Source of the DNA: Ehretia macrophylla
Lineage: Eukaryota > Streptophyta > Magnoliopsida > Boraginales > Ehretiaceae
Length of the DNA stretch: 64,000 bases
Assembly: GCA_037974665.1 (NCBI GenBank)
Contig: CM075770.1
Coordinates: 9,684,501 to 9,748,500 of the forward strand
Direction of reading: 5' to 3'
The position numbers and the translations under genes were made by a program. This document shows positions 45,351-58,936 of the stretch, piece by piece (position 1 is the stretch's first letter; each line of letters begins with the position of its first letter). The notes under the pieces were generated by a model, which was not told where the DNA came from, ran no database searches, and was given only the letters and a program-made list of their open reading frames with translations.

Positions 45351-48300
45351 TTAGACAAAATATCTCTTTAGGTGTTCTGCGTGCCATGCATTCTTCAGTT
45401 GCTTCCCGTATTTGTCGCGGAGGTAGAAGGTCCCAGGTCAGACTTCCTTCACGACTTCGTACGATCCCTCCCAGGTCAGGAAGAGCTTGTTACCCGAGCG
45501 CGGCAAAAAGATGTCCTTTCTGAGGACGAGGTCGCCGATCTTAATAGGTTTAGGCTTGACTTGCCTGGCAAAGTCTCTTTGCATTGCGACTTTGTTGGCC
45601 AACATTCTGATCTGAGCTTTGGCTCAGAGCTTTTCAGCGAGGTCAAGCTCTTTACGGATTAGGGCTCCGTTTATTACTAGATCGTGATGAAGGGTTCTAC
45701 TGGTCGGAGACCCGATCTCCACTGGCAGCACTGCTTGAGTACCGAAGGTCAGCTCGAATGCGATTCTCCTGTTGCCGAGCTATTGGTGGTTCGCTGTACC
45801 CACAACACCTCTGGGAGAATCGGTGCCCATTAGCCTTCTGCTTCCTCCAGCTTGGTTTTCAGATTCTCCCCGAGGTGTTGTGGGCACAACGAACCACCAC
45901 CAGCCCGACAACGGGAGAATCGCATTCGATGCCCACTGGCCTTCTGCTTCCTCCAGCTTGGTTTTCAGACCCTACAAAATGATTTGGTTAGTCCTTTCAA
46001 CTTGGCCATTACTTTGAGGGTGAGCAATAGATGAGAATCTGAGGTCGATCCCAATCTCAACACATTTGCCTCGAAAGTATGCACTGTCGAATTGTTTGTC
46101 GTGGTCGGTAATGATGACCTTTGGCACCCAAATCGACAAATGATATTCTTCCACACAAAATCTCAAGCTGTCTTTTATGTTATTCTAGCAACACCTTCAG
46201 CCTCAGGCCATTTGGTGAAGTAGTCTACAACTACGAAAGTGTACTTCTTCTGGCCAACACTGGTTGGCAATGGGCCAATGATATCTAGACCCCATTGATA
46301 GAATAGCCACGTGCTTATCATCACTGTCAGGTCTACCAGAGGCTTTCTTTGTATTTTGGCGAACCTTTGGCAGGTGTCACACTTTTTAACATACTCTTTA
46401 GCATCTTGCTCTAAGGTTGGCCAAAAATAGCCTTGCCTCAATGCTTTCTGAGCCAGAGCCTTGCCACCCAAGTGGTTTCCACATACCCCTGCTTGGATCT
46501 CTCAGAGTACATAGTTTCCCTCCTCGGGCCTAACACACTTTAATAGAGGCCAAGTGTAGGCTCTTTTGTAGAGTTGCCCAGCTACTATGACAAACCTTGA
46601 GGCTTGTTTCATGAGTTTCCAAGCTGCTTTTTCATCATCCGGGGTTATACCCCCTCCAAGTAGTCCATGATTAGTCGGGTCCAATCTGGGCTTAAATTGA
46701 GCTCGGCCACGGCAGGTCTTCCCAACTGAATACTAGGTTCGGCGACTTCTTCTACGTGGACCAGTAGAGGTCGGCTTCCTCCCAAAGCCAACTTGGATAG
46801 AGCATCAACTTTTATATTCTCCTCCCTCGGGATTTGCTGTACTGTGAACTTTTTGAGCCCTGAGGTCAAATCCTTAACTTTGTTGAGGTAGGCCAGCATG
46901 GCATTGTCCTTGGCTTCGAACTCTCCTGATACCTGACTAGCAACCAACAGAGAATCAGTGTTCAAGTCAACTGCTTGTGCGCCGAGCTGAGCTGAAATTT
47001 TCAACCACGCAATCACTGCCTCGTACTCAGCCTCATTGTTGGATGCCGGCAAGGCGAATTTGAGGGAGTATTAATGCTCATGCCCGTTCGGGTCAGAAAT
47101 GACCACACCGGCTCCGCTTCTTGACTTCTCCGAGGCTCTATCCACGTGGACCTTCCACACATTGTCCGGGTTATACTTGGCTCGGCCAGTACATTCTACA
47201 ACAAAGTCCGCGATGGCTTGGGCTTTGATGGTCGTTCTAGGTTGGTAGGTGATGTCAAATTGACTCAGCTCAACTGCCCATTTCAACAGTCTACCCGACG
47301 TCTCTGGCTTGTGCATGATAGATTTGAGTAGGGCATCTGTAATGACCTTAATTGGGTGAGCATCAAAGTATGGCTTCAGCTTCCTTGCTGCCGTGATAAG
47401 CACGAGGGCGAGTTTTTCCAAGGAGGAGTACCTCGCCTCAGCCCCTTGCAAGGTTTTGCTAACATAATAGACCGATTTTTGCTCCTTCCCTTCTTCGTGA
47501 ACTACTGTCGCCGCCACTACTATCCCTGAGTATGCCAAGTATAGTACCAGCTCCTCCCCTACCTTAGGTCGGGATAGCAGGGGTGGCGAAGCTAGATACT
47601 TTTTAAACTCTTGGAATGCGTTCTGGCATTCCGTAGTCCATTCAAAATTTTTTGGATTCCTCAATATTTTGAACAGAGGAGCACACTTGTCAGCCGACCT
47701 GGACATGAATCTGCTCAACGCCACAACCTTGCCCATGAGTACCTGGACGTCTTTCACGCAGGTTGGTGGTGTTAGGTCAAGTATTGCCTGAACCTTCTCT
47801 GGGTTAGCTTCTATTCCCCGGGCCGTGACCATGAAACCCAAAAACTTTCCCGCCTTGACGCCGAATGTGCACTTTTTCGGGTTTAGCTTTATCCCAAAGT
47901 GCTTCATTACGGCGAAGGCTTCAACCGGGTCGGTCACATGGTTTTCTGCTCTCCTCATCTTGACCAACATGTCATCTACATAGATCTCCATTTTTCGGCC
48001 AATCTGATTCTTGAATGCTTTGTTCACCATCCGAGTGTAGGTAGCTCCAGCATTCTTGAGGCCAAAAGGCATGACCTCATAGTAGTAGAGACCTTTATCG
48101 GTGGTGAAGGCAGTTTTCTCTTTGTCCCCTAGAGCCATCTTAATCTGGTTGTACTCTTTGAAGACATCCATGAAAGAGAGTAGCTCGAACCCGGATGTGG
48201 CATCCACCATCTGATCAATCCGAGGTAGGGGAAAGTAGTCCTTGGGGCAAGCTTTATTGAGGACGGTGAAGTCAATATACAATCTCCATCCACCTGAGGA

Positions 48301-49341
48301 CTTGGTCACTAGTACCACGTTGGATAACCAAGTCGGGTATTGAATTTCCTTTATGTGGCTGGCGTCCACCAACTTATCAACCTCTTCTGTTATGATTTGT
48401 TGCTTATCATAATGGAAGTGCCTGCGCTTCTGCTTTACCAGATGGGGATTTGGGTCGGTATTCAGGTGATGCTCAATCACACCCGAGTCAATACCTGTCA
48501 TGTAAAAAGAAGACCATGCAAATATATGTTCATTTTTCAGAAGAAATTGGCTTATACCTTTCTTGAGATCATCAGAGAGTTCACTCCTGATCTTCGCTCT
48601 CTTTGTTTCATCGGAGAGCTCCACCTCTTGAAGGTCTTCAGCTGGGCTTCCTCTCTTGGCATCCCTCTTCTCCTCGGGCAAATCTGGTCCCAGCCAACCT
48701 GATATTTGGGGCGAATAGAATTTTCATAACATTCCCGAGCTGAGAGCTGAGAGCTGAGCTCCTCGGATGGTGGCTATGCCGCTTGGGGTCGGGAACTTCA
48801 AGGCATGATGGTAAGTTGAAGAAACGGCCCTGAAATGATTTAGTGCCACCCAACCCAAGATCCCATTGTAAGTGGAGTTGCAATCCATTACAATATAGTT
48901 GGCTTGCATCAAAACCCACTTGTCTCTGTCTTCCAGCTTTAGTGGGAAGTTGATGACCCCTTCGGCTCGGTGGGCTTGTCCGGTGAAACCAACTAAGGTG
49001 CCCTTCAATGGCCTGAGTCGGCTCCTGTCCAACCCCATCTGTCCAAATGCGCTCAGGAATAGGACTTCTATCGAGCTCCCGGTGTCCACCAACAGCCTCT
49101 TCACGATGAAGTTGGCTATTTCAGCACTGATCACCAATGGGTCGTCATGGGGCAATATTACCCCCTCCAAGTCTTCTGAGGAGAAAGTGAGCTCCTCCAT
49201 CTCCGGGACCGGACCCCGCACCAGCCCATACTCCCTTCTAGCCCGAACATAACCCTTCTTTCCAGGCGAGGTCTTCCCACCCGACGCCAATCCTCATGCG
49301 ATTGTCTTAATCACAGCCAAACGTCCGCCCCCAGCCTGGCT
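45351..49341 (-). pseudogene. pol of the Tat element: protease, RT, two RNase H domains, integrase (broken)
   Basis: Minus-strand order: protease with LVDTGSS (near 49085), reverse transcriptase with YVDDMLVK (near 47975), Ty3-type RNase H, a second RNase H with VHVDRAS, NNEAEYEA, NTDSLL and KVDALSKL, and integrase with the zinc-finger end CDTCQRF, WGLDIIGPLP, IITDHDKQF and NGQVERTN. The tail KNAWHAEHLKRYF precedes a stop at 45353-45351. Defects: in-frame stops near 49305, at 48724, 47071 and 46502, frameshifts between 47052 and 46684 and near 46180, and a fold-back duplication at 45754-45969. It is cut off from gag by the insertion ending at 49342. Confidence 0.9.
45754..45969. repeat. Fold-back templated duplication inside the integrase
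   Basis: Two arms of about 68 bases (45754-45821 and 45862-45929) are inverted copies of each other. The 40-base loop between them is repeated directly after the second arm (45930-45969). The structure is therefore A-B-A'-B, and the loop encodes LKTKLEEAEGQW twice on the minus strand. Confidence 0.85.
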
Positions 49342-50861
49342 TGTAAAACCTGACACGAGAATCTATATATAATTATATTTTTCATAGTGCATTCATATCA
49401 TTTCACAAGCAATAGAAATAATTAATGAGCATTAATATCATTTAACGTGCATATTCATCGTTTTATATGCCAAAATGTTCAATTACGTGCATTATGGAGT
49501 TTTACGTGTCGTAGGCGTTAATTGTACTCAAATAAGTCATGAGTAGTAACTAAGTAGTTGTAATTGAACCAAAATAGAAAACTAGCAGTACATAACATAG
49601 TTGGAGGGCAAGGTAGTCATTTGGCATGTTAAATAATATCTCACCTAACAACACTATTCTCTCCCACTCAAAACACACACCACACACTCAAACATACACA
49701 AATCTCTGCACACACACTCACACACTCACTCACATGATCAAAGAGGGAAAAGAAGAAAAAGAGGAAGAAGAAAAGGAGAAGCAGCCGTTGTTAGTCATTT
49801 TTTAAGCTTGACTTTCATCCTACAACCTTGAACTAGAATTTCTCTTGCATTGTTGAGATGAGGGATTCTTTCAAAAATTCTTGACAAAGCTCATCCAAGA
49901 TTGTATGTGGTATTTTGTTGGGTAATATAGCTTGTGAAGTTCATATATATCTTCATTGTGAAGTTGGTTGAATTTATATGTTTAGATCTAGGGCTTGTCT
50001 AATTGTATTGGATGATCTTGAGGATTTTTGTTGATGGGCTAGGTATTGTTTTGTATATATTAGAATGTATGTAAAAATGCATGCAATGGTTGAAAGCATG
50101 AATTTAGCATTTTAGGACTTAAATGGTGATTTTGTTGTTATGAGCCATTGTTGATTCTTGGAGTTTTGGATGTGGATTATAGATGGAAGGGTGTTGTGGG
50201 ATGTCTTTGGTTGATGTTGAACCATTATTTGATGCATAATGATCCATATTATGTATGCTTGATGGCTTGTAAGAAGTGGGTGGAATGGTAGCAAGTTAAG
50301 GTGTAAAATGTGTGAAATTACATGTGTTAAATGCCTAGGTCGGTCGACTAAACTCACCCGACTACTCGACCGACATTTGACCAAATTCTCTGTAAAATCC
50401 GGTCGACTAAGCCGGGCGAGTTACTCGCCCGGCTACTCGTCCGACTTCCCTAACACTTTTACGCAACAATTCTTCAAAGACCATAACTCACTCAATTTAA
50501 CTCCGAATTGAGTTCCGTTTGATTCTAGAGTTATCTACATTCGATAAGCTTCTATTATATACTAAAATCAGATTAATTGGAGTTTAGTAACATAGATAAA
50601 TTTACCTCCTAAATTAGACTAATGCAAAAGCATTGAAATGACTTCATAGTTTTATTTGTGTTTGTATTTTCTCGTCGTTTTATGTAGTCTATTGATGTCT
50701 TTTCACTACCTCATGATACTTGACACTACTTGGAGCACCCTAAATGTTATATATGCATGATCAATATATGTTTGCTTGATATTACTGTTGTGACGGAAGC
50801 AACCTACTTTGTTGCTATCCTAGTCCCTCTCTCTCTTGGTGACGTCCCTTGGAGAGTTTGG

Positions 50862-50918
<57 letters not shown>

Positions 50919-51774
50919 ATCAAGGTTGCAACATTCTAAAGGCCTGAGTGCGATCGATGGCCCTCGGGCAGCATCGGGCTTGCCGGTTTAGCCACGACCA
51001 CCAAAAGACCTATTATTTACTTTTGAGGGGAGCTATCCGGAACCCTCGGTTGTTGATCGGTTGTGGTGTGGGATTTTCTTTGAGGACTTGATCCTCGGTT
51101 GTGGTGTGGGGTTGTCATTACATGATTCAAGGCAGCATCCTCCAATATCAGTCATCCTTGTATCCTTTTTACAATAAGTATCTATGTTCCTTATCTTATT
51201 ACATACTTGAGTTACTGCTTGTTTACTTACATGTGCATTCTTATGTGCATGGCATGATTTCTTAAACTGTTTGCGAAAAGAGAAAACCATTACGAAAACC
51301 CTTCTTATTTCATCCTTACTGAGCTATACGCAGGTCTAGCTCACCATCTTTTAACCTTTCAGGTGAGGCTGAGGCTGAGGCTAAGCAGACACTTCAAGAT
51401 GCTGGTGAAACTCTTGGTGTGACATCGAGGATTTCTGCCTTATGTGATTACTGTGTGTTGACGTATCTTATAGTACTTGATGTATAACTTATTCTTTTGG
51501 ATAACTTTTATGTAATTAAATACTTCTATTCTTTTGAGACCTAGATACCTAAATGTTGGCTAGACTTTATGTATGGACAAGTGACTCGAGGTCTTGTATA
51601 TATGTGATCAATGGTGGTTTCCTTTACTAAGGCCGATGTAATTGAAAGTCTTTTGAAACTTTATAGAGTATATATGAATGTACAGGTTATTAAGTTATTG
51701 ATTTTACAGATTTTGGGTTACGAAAGTCACGTGCCGGCCTTAGCCTTCGCAGGTGTCCGGGTCGGGGCATGACA
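49342..51774 (+). repeat. 5' LTR of the chromovirus
   Basis: It runs from TGTAAAACCTGACACGAG to GGGTCGGGGCATGACA. Contents in order: an AC/CA-rich and purine-rich stretch (49670-49790), a GC-rich dyad segment (50338-50445), a (TA)n tract (about 50864-50914) and a conserved GGCAGCATCGGGCTTGCC block. It is near-identical to 56533-58936 across most of its length. Confidence 0.93.
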
Positions 51775-51782
51775 CCTTTAGG

Positions 51783-51794
51783 TGGTATCAGAGC
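51783..51794 (+). promoter_or_regulatory. Primer-binding site of the chromovirus
   Basis: TGGTATCAGAGC, complementary to the 3' end of plant initiator tRNA-Met, lies eight bases after the 5' LTR. This is the standard primer of Ty3/gypsy chromoviruses. Confidence 0.95.
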
Positions 51795-52049
51795 TTAGCT
51801 ATTTAGCTAGGCGTAAGCTAGATTTATAACCCCTGGTTAGTGGGTAGAAAGACTTGGGAGGAGAATTTGTAGTAGCCTTTATGTTTAGGAACTAATATGT
51901 TTATGTGAACTTATGTGCATAACATGCTATACTTGCTTCTTGCTTACGTGTAACCTATGTGATATGAGTATGGTTGGTGCACACCTTCACATCTCATATT
52001 ATGCATATATAACCTATAACTGTGAATGGTATCTATTCTATATCTATAG

Positions 52050-55000
52050 ATGGCAGGGTGTAATACCTGCAACAACCTTAGACCTCAAGAGATCGGGAGT
52101 GCAAATCAAGTTAATCATGGTATGGCGATGTTTAATTTGATGGCAATTGTCATCGATCGGATGAGTAAGGCGATGGAACAACAAACAAAAACTATAACAG
52201 CCACAGCAGCAACAGCAGCAGTAGCAACTAATAATAACAACGACAACCGTGGTGCTGGTAGTAGTGGCGGGAACGAAGAACGTAGAGGAGGTGATAACCT
52301 CAAGGATTTCCTATTCTACAGTCCTCCGAAATTCAAGGGCCAACCGAATAGTGAAGAGGCAGAATATTGGTTGTCTCGGATGGAGAAGATATATGCTGCA
52401 CAAGACTATGTAGATGAGAAAAAAGTTGTTTATGCAGTCTTTCAGCTAGAAGGTAATGCCGAAATATGGTGGGATACGGTGAGAGAGCAATGGGAGACTC
52501 AGCACACTCCCTTTACATGGAGGAACTTTGTTAGAGCATTCAAGAGTAAGTATATATCTGAGGCTTCCTAGGACAGGAAGATGAAGGAGTTTATGTACTT
52601 GAAGCAGAGAAGTATAATGGTGGCTGATTATGGGGCGAAATTTGATAGCCTCTCCCAGTATGCACCGCATATGGTCCAGACCCCGACCACCAAGATATGG
52701 AAATTTAAACAAGGGCTGAGACTCGAGATTCAAGATGGGCTGGCAGTAGCAGAGTTCGATACTTATAATGCTATCTTTGAGGCAGCATCAAGGGTTGAGG
52801 AAATAAAGTTAGCAATGAAGGTTGGTCTAACTCAGTCGAACAAGAGGCCCTTTCAGACTCAGGGTCAGTCCAGAGCATTCCAGACTCAAAACCCCCAAGG
52901 TCAAAGCCAAGTAAGGCCAGCAGTTGTTAGACCCCAGCCCAATGCCCCAGCCGTTCAACCAGCTCGTGGTGTAGTAGGTACTACCACGACTGCCCAGAAT
53001 GTGGTGTACAGGTATTGCGAGAAGAGGGGACATGTGGAAGCCCAATGTTGGAGGAAATCGAGCAAGTGTGTGAGGTGTAAAAGTGGTCAACACCAGATTA
53101 AAGACTGTCCAAAGATGGCGAATAGGACTGCACCAAATCAGCCCGCTAAAGATGTTCTGATGCAGAGGGTTCAAGCCCGAGCTTATGCCATGGATCAAGC
53201 AGTAATCCTAGATGATACCGCCATTGTTGAAGATACCTTCCTGATTCAAAATCAATTGGTTAAGGTTCTTATTGATACTGGAGCTACGCATTCATTCATA
53301 ACTCCCAAATGTGCATATCATACTAAGTTGCCGGTTGAGAACTTGTCGTATCATGTAGAAGTTAGCACACCTATGGGCCCCAAATATGCCACTAGACTGG
53401 CTTGTAAAGCATGTAAGATACAGGTTAGGAATCGGGAATTTTTGGCCGATCTCATAGTGCTTATCTTCCGAGACTATGAGGTTATTTTAGGGATGGACTG
53501 GCTATCACGACATCATGCACGATTAGATTATCGGACGAAGGTTATTGAGTTCCGGGTACTGGGACAACCTGTGCTTTTGGCAAGAGGAGAATGTGACTTG
53601 TCGGGAAAGGCTATGATATCCTCAATCAAGGTTGTGCAATGCATAAGGAAGGGTTGCAAAGGATATTTGGCTTACCTAATCAACAAGCCAACGGATCAAA
53701 GCAAGTTAGTAGAAGTACCAATGGTTAAGGAGTATGTTGATGTGTTTCCAGAAGAGTTGCAGGGATTACCACCTGTGAGGGAGATTGAGTTTGTGATTGA
53801 TACATTGCCGGGTATTCAGCCAATCTCTAAGGCTGCATATCGCATGGCTCCAACTGAATTGCAGGAGTTGAAGGTTCAATTACAAGGCTTGTTGAAAAAG
53901 GGATTTATACAACCTAACTCGTCTCCATGGGGTTCACCCGTCCTATTTGTGAAGAAGAAGGATGGAACGTTGAGGCTTTGTATTGACTATAGAAGGTTGA
54001 GCCAAGTGACTATTAAGAATAAGTACCTGTTGCCATTGATTGATGAGTTGTTTGATCAACTTCGAGAAGCCAAGGTGTATTCGAAATTTGATTTGAGACA
54101 GGGCTATTACCAACTCCGCATCAAGCAGAAGGATGTGCCTAAGTCTGCTTTCAGGACAAGGTATGGGCATTTTGAGTTTGTTGTGATGTTATTTGGACTA
54201 ACCAATGCCCCTGCCGCATTTATGGATTTGATGCGCCGGGTGTTTCAACCGTATTTGGACCAATTTGTGGTAATCTTCATTGATGATATCCTAGTGTATT
54301 CGAAGACCGAGAAGGAACATGAGAGGCATTTGCATTTGGTATTGCAGAAGCTGAGAGAACATCAATTGTGTGCCAAGTTTAGTAAGTGCGAGTTCTGGCT
54401 CAAGCAAATGGCGTTCTTGGGTCATGTGATTTCTCAAGAAGGGATTGCAGTGGATCCGACCAAAATTAATGTTGTGCAATCATGGAAGAAACTTGGATAA
54501 TGTTACTGAGGTACGTAGTTTTCTTGGGTTGGCAGGTTATTACAGAGGGTTTGTGAAGGATTTTTCGAAGCTTGCGGGGCCACTTACGAAGCTCACACAG
54601 AAGAAGGTTAAATTTGAGTGGAATGATAAATGTGAAGATAGCTTTCGGGAGTTGAAGAGGAGATTGACGACTGCCCCTGTGTTGGCATTACCCGAAGAGA
54701 GTCAAGGGTTTGTTATTTACAGTGATGCCTCGAAGGAAGGATTGGGTTGTGTGTTGATGCAGAACAATCAAGTCATAGCTTATGCATCACAGAAGTTGAA
54801 ACCTTACGAGGTGAACTACCCTACACATGACTTGGAGCTTGCAGCCATTGTCATTGCGTTGAAGAAGTTGAGGCATTATTTGTGGGGAAGTAAGTTCGAG
54901 ATATTCACTGATCACAAAAGTTTGAGATATCTTTTTTCTCAAAAAGAGTTGAACATGAGGCAGAGAAGATGGATGGAACTCTTGGATGGCTACAATTGCA

Positions 55001-56516
55001 CTATAAATTATGTGCCTAGGAAGGCAAACGTAGTGGCAGATGCATTGAGCCGGAAGGCAAGTTTGGCAAGGTTGGAGATTAAGGAACCTACCTTATTGTC
55101 TCAGATTCGAGAGTTTCAACAGCAAGACCCTCAACTTCAAAAGATAAGAGATGGTAGTCCGGATTTCAAATTGCATGAAGACGGGTTGTGGAAGTTCAGG
55201 AACTGGATTTGTGTACCAAACAATCCGGAGTTGAAAAAGAAGGTATTCGATGAAGCTCATCATTCGAGGGATACCATCCACCCGGGAGGTACAAAGATGT
55301 ATCGAGACCTGAAACAACACTATTGGTGGAACAACATGAAGCGGGAGATTGCGGAGTTTGTGTCCCGATGCTTGACATGTCAACGGGTGAAGGCAGAACA
55401 TCAAAGACCTGCAGGGCTTCTACAACCTTTGGAAATTCCACAATGGAAATAAGAGCATATAACAATGGATTTTGTGACAGAATTGTCGAGGTCACCTCGA
55501 GGTTGTGATACTGTTTGGGTGATCGTGGATCGGTTGACGAAGGCAGCCCATTTTATAGCAATGAATAAGACGGATAGCTTGGAGAAACGAGTTGATTTAT
55601 ACATAGCTAACATTGTGAAATTTCATGGTATACCTGTGAGCATAGTGTTTGACAGAGATCCTAGGTTTACATCACGGTTTTGGCAAAAGTTCCAAGAGGC
55701 TTTAGGGACGAAGTTGACCTTCAGTATAGCCTACCATCGTCAAACTGATTGGCAGTCGGAAAGGACCATTCAGATCTTGGAGGACATGCTACGAGCTTGT
55801 GCATTAGATTTTAGAGGAACATTGGAAAGACATTTGCCGTTGGTTGAGTTTGCCTACAACAACAGTTACCAAGCAACAATTGGCATGGCACCTTACGAGG
55901 CCTTGTACGGAAGGAAGTGTAGATCCCCTCTATATTGGAGTGAGGTTGGTGAGATGAAGGCTATTGATCCTACATTGTTGCCGGAGATGATAAAAAAGAT
56001 AGAGAATGTGCATTTGATCCGAAAAATGATGTTCACCGCACAGAGTAGGCAGAAAAGTTATGCCAATAGAAGAAGAAGAGACTTGGAATTTGAAGAGGGT
56101 GATAAGGTATTTCTTAAATTGTCTCCTCGGAAGGGGTTGATTCGGCATGGTAAAGGTGACAAATTGAGTCCGAGATACGTGGACCATTCGAGATTGTAAA
56201 GAAAATTAACAAGTTAGCGTACCGGTTGAGTCTACCAACGCATCTCTCCGGTATACATGACGTGTTCCATGTCTCGATGTTGAGGAAGTATCAACCCGAC
56301 CCTTCTCGTATCTTGGAGCCAGAACTGCTACAATTTCGTGAGAACTTCTCCTATGAAGAAAGACCCGTACAAATTTTGGATGAACAAGATCGAGAGTTGC
56401 GTAGGAAGAAGATTCCTATGGTAAAGGTATTGTGGAACAACCATGGTATTGAGGAAGCAACCTGGGAGTTGCGGGATCAAATGGAGAAACAATATCAGGG
56501 GTTATTTGCAAGGTAA
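52050..56516 (+). pseudogene. gag-pol polyprotein of the chromovirus (broken)
   Basis: One polyprotein reading, interrupted four times. Gag (from ATG 52050) has the retrotransposon gag domain and a zinc knuckle [14 protein letters not shown]. Protease has [22 protein letters not shown], RNase [11 protein letters not shown] and [10 protein letters not shown], integrase an HHCC finger (HHSRD...CLTCQ), catalytic D at MDFVTEL, D at VFDRDPRF and E at QSERT, and a C-terminal chromodomain (RPVQILDEQDRELRRKKIP, VLWNNHGIEEATWE). Defects: stop TAG at 52569, frameshift near 54490, stop TAA at 55450, frameshift near 56177. The damage is light, so the insertion is younger than the Tat host. The integrase keeps its DDE residues. 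Confidence 0.92.
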
Positions 56517-56532
56517 GAAGAAATTACGAGGA

Positions 56533-58936
56533 CGCAATTAGGCACGAGAATCTATATATAATTATATTGTTCATAGTACATTCATATCATTTCACAAGCA
56601 ATAGCAATAATTAATGAGCATAAATATCATTTAACGTGCATATTCATCGTTTTACGTGCCAAAAGGTTCAATTACTTGCATTATGGAGTTTTACGTGTCG
56701 TAGACATTAATTGTACTCAAATAAGTCATGAGTAGTAACTAAGTAGTTGTAATTGAACCAAAATGGCAAACTAGCAGTACATAACATAGTTGGAGGGCAA
56801 GGTGGTCATTTGGCATGTCAAATAATATCTCACCTAACAACACTATTCTCTCCCACTCAAAACACACACCACACACTCAAACACACACAAATCTCTACAC
56901 ACACACTCACACACTCACTCACACGATCAAAGAGGGAGAAGAAGAAGAAAAAGAAGAAGAAGAAAAGGAGAAGAAGCCATTGTTAGCCATTTTTGAAGCT
57001 TGACTTTCATCCTACAACCTTGAACTAGCATTTCTCTTGCATTGTTGAGGTGAGGGATTCTTTCAAAAATTCTTGACAAAGCTCATCCAAGATTGTATGT
57101 GGTATTTTGTTGGGTAATATAGCTTGTGAAGTTCATATATATCTTCATTGTGAAGTTAGTTGAATTTATGTGTTGTAGATCTAGGGCTTGTCTAATTGTA
57201 TTGGATGATCTTGAGGATTTTTGTTGATGGGCTAGGTATTGTTTTGTATATGTTAGAATGTATGTAAAAATGTATGCAATGGTTGAGAGCATGAATTTAG
57301 CATTTTTAAAACTTAGATGGTGATTTTGTTGTTGTGAGCCATTGTTGATTCTTGGAATTTTGGATGTGGATTGTAGATGGAAGGGTGTTGTGGGATGTCT
57401 TTGGTTGATGTGGAACCATTATTTGATGCCTAATGATCCATATTATTTATGCTTGATGGCTTGTAAGAAGTGGGTGGAATGATAGCAAGTTAAGGTGTAA
57501 AGTGTGTGAAATTACGTGTGTTAAATGCCCAGGTCGGTCGACAAGCCGGTCGACTAAACTTGCCCGACTACTCGACCGACATTTGACCAAATTCTCTTTA
57601 AAAGCCGGCCGACTAAGCCGGGCAAGTTACTCGCCCGGCTACTCGTCTGACTTCCCTGACAGTTTTGCGCAATAATTTTTTGAAGACCATATCTCACTCA
57701 ATTCAACTCCGAATTGAGTTCCGTTTGATTCTAGAATTATTTACATTCGATAAGCTTCGATTATATACCAAAATCAGATTAATTGGAGTTTAGGAACATA
57801 GACAAATTTACCTCCTAAGTTAGACTAATGCAGAAGCATTGAAATGACTCCATAGTTTTACTTGTGTTTGCATTTTCTCGTCGTTTTATGTAGTCTATTG
57901 ATGTCTTTTCACTACCTCATGATACTTGACACTACTTAAAGCACCCTAAATGTTATATATGCATGATCAATATATGTTTGCTTGATATTACTGTTGTGAC
58001 GAAAGTGACCTACTTTGTTGCTATCCTAGTCCCTCTCTCTCTTGGTGACGTCCCTTGGAGAGTTGGGTATTATATATATATATATATATATGTTGCGACC
58101 TTCTAAAGGCCTGAGTGCGATCGATGGCCCCCGGGCAGCATCGGGCTTGCCGGTTTAGCCACGACCACCAAAGGACCTATTCTTTACTTTTGAGGAGAGC
58201 TATCTGGAACCCTCGGTTGTTGATGAAGTTTGGTGTGGGGTTTTCTTTGAGGACTTGATCCTCGATTGTGGTGTAGGGATGTCATTACATGATTAAAAGC
58301 AGCAGCCTCCAATATCAGTCATCATTGTATCCTTTTTATAATAAGTATCTATGTTCCTTATCTTATTGCATACTTGAGTTACTGCTTGTTTACTTACATG
58401 TGCATTCTTATGTGCATGGCATGATTTCTTAAACTGTTTGCGAAAAGAGAAAACCATTACAAAAACCCTTCATATTTCATCCTCACTGAGCTATACGCAG
58501 GCCTAGCTCATCATCTTTTAACCTTTCAAACGAGGCTGAGGCTGAGCAGACACTTCAAGATGCTGGTGAAACTCCTTGGTGTGACATCGAGGATTTCTGC
58601 CTTATGTGATTACTGTGTGTTGACGTATCTTATAGTACTTGATGTATAACTTATTCTTTTGGACAACTTTTATGTAATTAAATACTTCTATTCTTTTGAG
58701 ACCTAGATACCTGAATGTTGGCTAGACTTTATGTATGGACTGGTGACTCGAGGTCTTGTATATACATGATCAATAGTGGTTTCCTTTACTAAGGCGGATG
58801 TAATTGAAAGTCTTTCGAAACTTTATAGAGTATATGTGAATGTACAAGTTATTAAGTTGTTGATTTTACAGATTTTGGGTTATGAAAGTCACGTGTCAGC
58901 CTTAGCCTTCGCAGGTGTCCGGGTCGGGGCGTGACA
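56533..58936 (+). repeat. 3' LTR of the chromovirus
   Basis: It matches the 5' LTR from CACGAGAATCTATATATAA onward. Its first dozen bases (CGCAATTAGG) differ from TGTAAAACCTGA, so the left border is damaged and placed by alignment only. The (TA)n tract is much shorter than in the 5' LTR. It ends GGGTCGGGGCGTGACA. Confidence 0.88.

Larger units (their letters stand above)
49342..58936 (+). mobile_element. Tekay/Del-like chromovirus (Ty3/gypsy), complete but decayed
   Basis: Two LTRs of about 2.4 kb flank a 4.8-kb internal region with a tRNA-iMet primer-binding site, gag, protease, RT, RNase H, integrase and chromodomain in one polyprotein. The flanks TGGCT (49337-49341) and TGGCG (58937-58941) are the target duplication with one mismatch. 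It inserted into gag-pol of the older Tat element on the opposite strand. Very long LTRs with a chromodomain integrase place it in the Tekay/Del clade. Two stops and two frameshifts make it non-autonomous. Confidence 0.93.
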
